Origin: Oscillospiraceae bacterium
GTDB lineage: Bacteria; Bacillota_A; Clostridia; Oscillospirales; Oscillospiraceae
Reading direction: 5' to 3'
NCBI GenBank assembly: GCA_017415945.1
Contig: JAFQDR010000016.1
Span: forward strand, 1 to 24,312
Length of the DNA stretch: 24,312 nt
Under the pieces are notes generated by a model that did not search any database, was not told where the DNA came from, and saw only the letters and a list, made by a program, of their open reading frames with translations. Of the stretch, positions 20,130 to 24,312 are shown piece after piece (the first letter of the stretch is position 1; each line of letters starts with the position of its first letter). Made by a program: the position numbers and the translations under genes.

Positions 20130-21320
20130 TTAGTTTTCCTGCATCTTGACCTTGACCATGACCAGCTTCTGTGCTGCCATGCGGTGGCCCTTTTCGCAGG
20201 CGGCGTTATACCACTTTGCGGCTGCGGACAGATCCGCTTCCACTCCGCGGCCTTCTTCATAAATTTCGCCCAGTCGGTACATGGCTTCCACATGACCGTT
20301 TTCCGCGGCATCCAGATACCACTTTGCGGCACGCTTTTCGTCCTGCTCTACGCCCCAGCCGTTGGACAGCAGGTCGGCGTAGGCAAACTGTGCCTCGGGG
20401 TGACGGCGGCGTGCGGCACGGTGCAGGTAGCTTGCGCACTTTTCCATATCCTGATCGCAGCCCATGCCTTCCAGATAGAAGATGCCCATGTTGAACAGTG
20501 CTTCGGCGTTGCCCAGCTCCGCTGCCATGCCGATCCACTTAATGGCTTCGTAGCAGTCATTGAGCGCATAGTAGTAGCTGCCCACAGCCATCTGTGCCAG
20601 CATATGCCCCAGCTGTGCGGCAATCTTGAAGAACGCAATGGCCATTTCCGTGTCCTGCTCCACACCCTCACCGTTCTTGTAGGCCATGCCCATTTCGAAG
20701 GCAAGGTCGGCCTTGCGCTCATCGTCGTCACGGTAATCCTCGGGACCCTGGGGAGGGGGAACGGGGAAGTTTTCCAAGGTAGGCATTTCGAATGCATCGT
20801 CCTCATCCTCTGCCCCTTCCACGGGAGCGGGCACAGCCTGTACAGGGACGGGCTCTGCCTTAGGCTGAGCGGGTACCGCAGCGGTGCCTGTGGAGCCGAA
20901 GCCGCCCTCACCGCGCTTGGTTTCGGAGAGGACTTCCACCTCCTCCAGCTGAGGCGCGAAGTAAGGCACAAACAGCATCTGGGCAATGCGGTCACCGGGC
21001 TGAATGACCTGATGGACCTTGCCGTGGTTCAGCAGGGCAATGAAGATCTCCCCACGGTAGTCGGGGTCAATAACCGCCACCTTATTTGCGGGAGCCAGAC
21101 CACGCTTGGATGCCATGCCGGAGCGGGGGAAGATCAGCCCTGCCACGCCCAGAGGGATCTCCATGGCGATGCCCGTAGGGATCATGACGGTTTCCCCGGG
21201 GTAGATGGTCACGGGAACCTCCAGACAGGCGCACATATCATAGCCTGCGGCACCGGGGGTGCTTTGGGTGGGCACAACGGCTCTGGGGTCGGTTTTCTTA
21301 AATTTCAAAGTCTGAGACAT
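20130..21320 (-). CDS. dUTPase fused to Sel1-type repeats
   Basis: The ATG at 21320 has AAGGAGG nine bases upstream and gives 396 residues. Residues 1-145 are a complete trimeric-type dUTPase, which hydrolyses dUTP to dUMP and pyrophosphate. All five motifs are present: AAGYDMC (24-30), PRSGMA (65-70), AVIDPDYRGEI (82-92, with D85 as the catalytic water-holding Asp), QPGDRIAQ (107-114) and RGEGGFGSTG (136-145). A Pro/Ala/Glu-rich linker (146-200) leads to about five Sel1-like helical repeats (206-380; e.g. GEGVEQD, GWGVEQD, GRGVEAD), a protein-binding solenoid. Stand-alone dUTPases are about 140-150 residues, so the fusion is distinctive. It is co-transcribed with the EcsC-family gene. Confidence 0.93.
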   Translation of the reverse strand: MSQTLKFKKTDPRAVVPTQSTPGAAGYDMCACLEVPVTIYPGETVMIPTGIAMEIPLGVAGLIFPRSGMASKRGLAPANKVAVIDPDYRGEIFIALLNHGKVHQVIQPGDRIAQMLFVPYFAPQLEEVEVLSETKRGEGGFGSTGTAAVPAQPKAEPVPVQAVPAPVEGAEDEDDAFEMPTLENFPVPPPQGPEDYRDDDERKADLAFEMGMAYKNGEGVEQDTEMAIAFFKIAAQLGHMLAQMAVGSYYYALNDCYEAIKWIGMAAELGNAEALFNMGIFYLEGMGCDQDMEKCASYLHRAARRRHPEAQFAYADLLSNGWGVEQDEKRAAKWYLDAAENGHVEAMYRLGEIYEEGRGVEADLSAAAKWYNAACEKGHRMAAQKLVMVKVKMQEN

Positions 21321-21357
21321 ATATTTTATCCTCCTTGGATTCAATTCACTTAGAGAC

Positions 21358-21386
21358 ACTATATCACAAATTGCGCACATCCACAA
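21358..21386 (-). promoter_or_regulatory. Promoter of the dUTPase-Sel1/EcsC operon
   Basis: Minus-strand TTGTGG (21381-21386) and TATAGT (21358-21363) with a 17-base spacer lie about 38 bp before the start codon. Confidence 0.65.
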
Positions 21387-21436
21387 CAGGAATGTGCCCG
21401 CCGAGCACCGTAGGGCGACGGTTAGACGTACCATCC

Positions 21437-21543
21437 CGTAGGGGCGGATAGTATCCGCCCGTTCCTGCGCAGTGGGTTGGAGCGGCGCATTGTGGTATCC
21501 GGGGAATATGACCGACATTTGAGGCGGATGATCCGCCCCTACG
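21437..21543. repeat. 107-bp element with 13-bp perfect inverted ends
   Basis: CGTAGGGGCGGAT (21437-21449) and ATCCGCCCCTACG (21531-21543) are exact inverses. The interior contains CTGCGCAGTGGGTTGG, which is the inverse of the CCAACC.ACTGCGCA in the element at 285-360. Another GTAGGGCG stretch lies just to its left (about 21410). Confidence 0.7.
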
Positions 21544-21611
21544 AGGGAGGGGTGGTTTTGTGCGGCGAAGGTTTTTATAATCAGTGGATAGGGTGAGATG
21601 TTGGATACCGA

Positions 21612-21676
21612 TTGCAGCAACGATACCGTGCATCCATGAAACGAACTGTAAAGTGTTCGTACGAGCTGAAAAAAGC
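21612..21676 (-). repeat. Dispersed 60-nt repeat, copy 4
   Basis: On the minus strand TTTCAGCTCGTAC (ending 21671) and GCACGGTATC (21622-21631) span 50 nt, followed by GTTGCTGCAATC. It is closest to copy 2 (9011-9060). Confidence 0.75.
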
Positions 21677-21690
21677 GATATGGAATTCGC

Positions 21691-21730
21691 TCGTCAACAG
21701 GTTGACGATTTTGCATAAAAATGGTATTAT
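21691..21730 (+). promoter_or_regulatory. Promoter with overlapping palindromic operator, receiver-GGDEF gene
   Basis: TTGACG (21702-21707) and TATTAT (21725-21730) have a 17-base spacer. An 8-bp perfect inverted repeat TCGTCAAC-AG-GTTGACGA (21691-21708) covers the -35 box, a likely binding site for a dimeric regulator. Confidence 0.65.
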
Positions 21731-21773
21731 TTTATAAATATGCACAAACAATTTGATTTGAGAGAGTGGGTGA

Positions 21774-23090
21774 GTGATTGTGGAACGCAATAAGCTGCTG
21801 ATTGCCGATGGCAGCTCCTTGAGCCGATCCGTACTCAAGCGTATTTTTGAAAAAGACTATGTCGTATTGCAGGCAGAAAACGGCCGCGATGCTTTTGAGC
21901 TGTTTCGTGAGCACTACGAATCTCTGGCCGCAGTGATTTTGGAAATGCACATGCCCAAGTATGACGGGATGTATTTCATGGAGCACATGGCGGCTCTGTA
22001 CCGCACCAACAATGTACCCGTAATCGCCATTGCCGCCAACGGGAAAGAGGTCCGCATGATCGAGACCAGCCGTTACCGTCCCGCGGAGTATATCACCAAG
22101 CCCTTTAATACCGATACTGTCCGTCAAGTGGTGATGGATGCGGTGGAAAAGCATAAGGAGCATGGGCTCAACGATGAGGAGCTGAATCCTCTGACCATGC
22201 TGAACCGTTTGATGACGGTGCTGAATCACTGCTTGGAGGATACCGCCTATTTCCAGACCGCACTGGGCATTGTGGGTCGTTATCTGGGCGCCGACCGTGT
22301 AAGCCTGTACATGAAGCCTTTGGTGTCCGACCGCTACCAGTGGCGCAGAGCCAATGTGCTCAGTTCCTACCGCCGCACCTATCGCTGGATGCTGGAAAAC
22401 GAATGGCCCGCTCCCGATGAGTGGAAGGTCACCGTCAGCACGGAATATGGGATGCGCAAGCACTACAAGTATTATTTCAAGCGTTACGGCATCCGCAGCC
22501 TCATGTGCATCAGCATTGAGGGCATCCGCCGTGAAAAGGCCTATCTGGTCATTGAAAACGCCTGCCGCACCGAGCAGGACGATGAAATTTATGCTGCACT
22601 GCACAACTGCTTCTCCCTGATGCTGAAGACTGTGGAAATGGGCATCATCGACGAGCAGACAGGGGTATACAACCGTGACTTCTTCACCAAGTATCTGGTG
22701 CGGCTGTCCCGTATGCCTGTGAGAAGCTTGGGCATTGTGGTGATGAATCTGAACAATATGCACCAGTACACCAGCGTGTACGGTCAGGCAGCGGGGGACG
22801 AGCTGCTGATGCATACCGCCAATATCATTCTGGGACACGGGGAAGCGGTGAGCTTCCGTACCGACGGGGACGAATTTGCCGCGGTGCTCTTTAACCGCCC
22901 CAAGGAGGATGTGGACAAGTTCATGCGGGAGATCTCCGAGGAGTGCCGTGCCATGAACATCGGCCTGAGCATGGGCAGCCAGTGGCGTGACCGTGGCATC
23001 CGCCCCGAGGAAATGTACCATGCCGCAGACCAAACCATGCGCCAAACCAAGGCGGAATATTACAGCAAACGAAATATTGTACAAAAGTAA
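21774..23090 (+). CDS. Degenerate receiver, GAF-like and GGDEF-like three-domain protein
   Basis: The reading from GTG 21774 gives 438 residues; a second GTG at 21780 is possible and neither has a strong ribosome binding site. Residues 6-125 are a receiver domain with D12 and K109 kept, but the acceptor position is glutamate (E57 in VILEMHMP) and the switch Thr/Ser is alanine (AIAANG), so it should not be phosphorylated normally. Residues about 145-290 look like a GAF-type sensor. The C-terminal 130 residues are GGDEF-like with signature D364-G-D-E-F and a conserved YG..AGDELL helix. The usual metal-binding D.(D/N) is N325-L-N327, and the substrate ND is replaced by TS. Cyclic-di-GMP synthesis therefore seems unlikely; a GTP- or ligand-binding regulator is a better guess. 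It is monocistronic. Confidence 0.88.
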   Translation: MIVERNKLLIADGSSLSRSVLKRIFEKDYVVLQAENGRDAFELFREHYESLAAVILEMHMPKYDGMYFMEHMAALYRTNNVPVIAIAANGKEVRMIETSRYRPAEYITKPFNTDTVRQVVMDAVEKHKEHGLNDEELNPLTMLNRLMTVLNHCLEDTAYFQTALGIVGRYLGADRVSLYMKPLVSDRYQWRRANVLSSYRRTYRWMLENEWPAPDEWKVTVSTEYGMRKHYKYYFKRYGIRSLMCISIEGIRREKAYLVIENACRTEQDDEIYAALHNCFSLMLKTVEMGIIDEQTGVYNRDFFTKYLVRLSRMPVRSLGIVVMNLNNMHQYTSVYGQAAGDELLMHTANIILGHGEAVSFRTDGDEFAAVLFNRPKEDVDKFMREISEECRAMNIGLSMGSQWRDRGIRPEEMYHAADQTMRQTKAEYYSKRNIVQK

Positions 23091-23095
23091 AACCG

Positions 23096-23124
23096 ATCCC
23101 CGAGGCTGCGGCCTCGGGGATTTT
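23096..23124 (+). terminator. Terminator of the receiver-GGDEF gene
   Basis: ATCCCCGAGGC/GCCTCGGGGAT, an 11-bp perfect stem with loop TGCG, is followed by TTTTG. It begins five bases after the stop codon. Confidence 0.92.
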
Positions 23125-23137
23125 GTTGGTTATCGGG

Positions 23138-23171
23138 TTGAAAATCTTTTCAATCGTGGTAGAATAACCAC
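23138..23171 (+). promoter_or_regulatory. Promoter of the EamA transporter gene with two palindromes
   Basis: TTGAAA (23138-23143) and TAGAAT (23160-23165) with a 16-base spacer. TTGAAAA-TC-TTTTCAA (23138-23153) overlaps the -35 box and GTGGT-AGAATA-ACCAC (23156-23171) overlaps the -10 box. Confidence 0.6.
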
Positions 23172-23202
23172 ATCGCAATTATGAGAAAAGAGATGTTTCA
23201 TT

Positions 23203-24066
23203 ATGTCGGTTTCGAGCCGTACAAAAGGAATATTGTGCATCCTTGCCGCTGCTCTGTGCTTTTCGGGCATGAGTGCTTTCGTGCGCCTGGCGGGGGATGT
23301 ACCCGTATTTGAAAAGGCCTTCTTCCGCAACTTCGTGGCGGCAATCGTAGCTGCCATCACCCTATATCGCAGCGGCACCCCCTTCCGTGTACCCAAGGAG
23401 AACCGGAAATTCGTTCTGTGCCGCGCTATCTTCGGCACCATTGGACTGGTGGCGAACTTCTACGCCATTGACCGTCTGAATCTGGCGGATGCCAATATGC
23501 TCAACAAGCTCTCCCCCTTCTTCGCCATCATCTTCTCTTACTTCCTGCTGAAGGAAAAGGTACGCCCCCTGCAGGCTCTGGCGGTATGCGGGGCATTCAT
23601 CGGTGCACTGTGCATCATCAAACCCACAGGACAAAACCTGCAGGTCTTCCCCGCGCTCATCGGGCTTTTGGGGGGAATTGCCGCAGGGGCTGCCTACACC
23701 TTCCTCCGCCGCGCTACCTTGGGCGGTACACAAGGCGGGGTCATCGTGCTGTTTTTCTCCTGCTTCTCCTGTCTGGTGTGTCTGCTGCTGAGTCTGGGAG
23801 ACTTCGTGATGCCCGCTCCACGGCAGCTGCTGATGCTCCTTTGCTGTGGGCTGTGCGGTGCGGGAGGGCAGTTCTCCATTACCGCCGCATATTCCTATGC
23901 CCCCGCCCGTGAGATCAGTGTGTATGACTATTCGCAGGTCATGTTCTCCGCCGTCATGGGCTTCTTCCTGTTCGGTCAAATGCCCGACGGACTGAGCTTT
24001 GTGGGCTACGGCCTGATCATCGCCATGGCAGTGGTGAATTATTGGTACAACAATCGAACCGCGTAA
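23203..24066 (+). CDS. EamA-family (drug/metabolite superfamily) transporter
   Basis: The 287-residue protein is almost entirely membrane-embedded, with about ten hydrophobic segments in two repeated halves. The first half has AALCFSGMSAFVRLAG, then FRNFVAAIVAA and the LNLADANMLNKLSPFFAIIFSYFLLKEKV stretch typical of EamA repeat one. The second half has SYAPAREISVYDYSQVMFSAVMGFFLFGQMPDG, the matching element of repeat two. Members export amino acids, metabolites or drugs; the substrate is not readable. AAAGAGA lies upstream of the ATG, and the gene has its own promoter. Only repeat sequences follow it up to the window end. Confidence 0.93.
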   Translation: MSVSSRTKGILCILAAALCFSGMSAFVRLAGDVPVFEKAFFRNFVAAIVAAITLYRSGTPFRVPKENRKFVLCRAIFGTIGLVANFYAIDRLNLADANMLNKLSPFFAIIFSYFLLKEKVRPLQALAVCGAFIGALCIIKPTGQNLQVFPALIGLLGGIAAGAAYTFLRRATLGGTQGGVIVLFFSCFSCLVCLLLSLGDFVMPAPRQLLMLLCCGLCGAGGQFSITAAYSYAPAREISVYDYSQVMFSAVMGFFLFGQMPDGLSFVGYGLIIAMAVVNYWYNNRTA

Positions 24067-24081
24067 GGCAGACTCACCCAA

Positions 24082-24101
24082 GCCTCTCCCTTTGTGAGAG
24101 G
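24082..24101. repeat. Short hairpin after the transporter gene
   Basis: CCTCTC/GAGAGG with an intervening CCTTTGT lies 15 bp after the stop. No T-run follows, so it is a weak terminator at best. It resembles the CCTCCCCTG..AGGGGAGG hairpins elsewhere. Confidence 0.45.
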
Positions 24102-24140
24102 TACCCCGAAGGATCTGCGGACAGCCGCAAGGGATGTCCC

Positions 24141-24312
24141 AGACTGTCAAAAAAAGCTTCGCAGAATTTCGTCCGTAAGGACGAAACAAAGTCAAATCTA
24201 TTTTTCGCGCCGGCATGTACGAAGCGAAAAATACAAATAGGTCTGCAAGTGTGGAATTTGTTCGCAGAATGCGGACAAATTATGCGCGCAGCAGACCTGC
24301 CGGCCCATCGCA
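24141..24312. repeat. Structured repeat element, second copy, truncated by the window end
   Basis: All 172 bases to the window edge align without gaps to 3903-4074, differing at four positions. The stems TTTCGTCC/GGACGAAA, TATTTTTCGC/GCGAAAAATA and GGTCTGC/GCAGACC are all intact. Two changes fall in a loop or linker (loop CATAA versus CGTAA; ACAATTAGG versus ACAAATAGG). The right end lies outside the window. Confidence 0.85.

Noticed and set aside
1..24312. CRISPR array, tRNA, rRNA or prophage module
   Set aside because: No regularly spaced direct repeats with unique spacers, no cloverleaf or rRNA signature, and no phage structural genes were found by reading both strands.

Overview
The window looks like a chromosomal piece of a moderately GC-rich, low-motility-signature Gram-positive gut-type Clostridia (Oscillospiraceae/Ruminococcaceae-like). 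The basis is inference: strong AGGAGG ribosome binding sites, TTGACG-N17-TATAAT type promoters, SLH-domain surface protein, CsoR-type copper control, a bacterial serpin, and GC-rich genes separated by intergenic spaces packed with palindromic repeats. No rRNA, tRNA, CRISPR or phage module was seen.

Layout. 1-1940: repeat-rich left edge, two small membrane proteins on the minus strand and a membrane-anchored SH3b protein. 2360-3835: an SDR-type NAD(P) epimerase carrying a C-terminal zinc-ribbon-like segment. 3871-4156: a structured repeat element inserted between two copies of one terminator. 4301-5128: TrmH/SpoU rRNA methyltransferase. 5035-5411 (minus): two coupled small ORFs that look like a mobile or decayed insert. 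5510-6053: a GNAT acetyltransferase with a leader ORF and mutually exclusive hairpins. 6120-9006 (minus): csoR-copA copper-export operon with two CsoR palindromes in and after the promoter; the last 68 codons of copA look like a fused copZ with its own ribosome binding site. 9290-13039: a 1249-residue secreted SLH protein. 13068-15114: a serpin lipoprotein gene bracketed by related 264-283 bp elements in inverted orientation, sharing 119 identical bases. 15160-18947 (minus): zinc ribbon, PfkB-type kinase, DUF4241-like, LUD-domain protein and cysteine synthase, possibly one long transcription unit interrupted by repeats. 19334-21320 (minus): dUTPase-Sel1 fusion followed by an EcsC-family protein. 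21774-23090: degenerate receiver-GAF-like-GGDEF protein. 23203-24066: EamA-type transporter. 24141-24312: second copy of the structured repeat, cut by the window end.

The most unusual content is between the genes. At least four repeat classes can be told apart by eye: (i) a 172-nt multi-hairpin element, two copies, 168/172 identical; (ii) a 119-nt core element in an inverted pair around the serpin plus a third partial copy; both (i) and (ii) have ends resembling AGACTGTCAAA and sit between duplicated copies of a rho-independent terminator; (iii) small elements of about 75-175 bp bounded by inverted GTAGGG-type hairpins, one of them collapsed to a 22-bp perfect palindrome; (iv) a roughly 60-nt repeat with TTTCAGCTCGTAC at one end and GGTATC at the other, always exactly 50 nt across. 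These are read directly from the sequence; their mobility or RNA function is inference.
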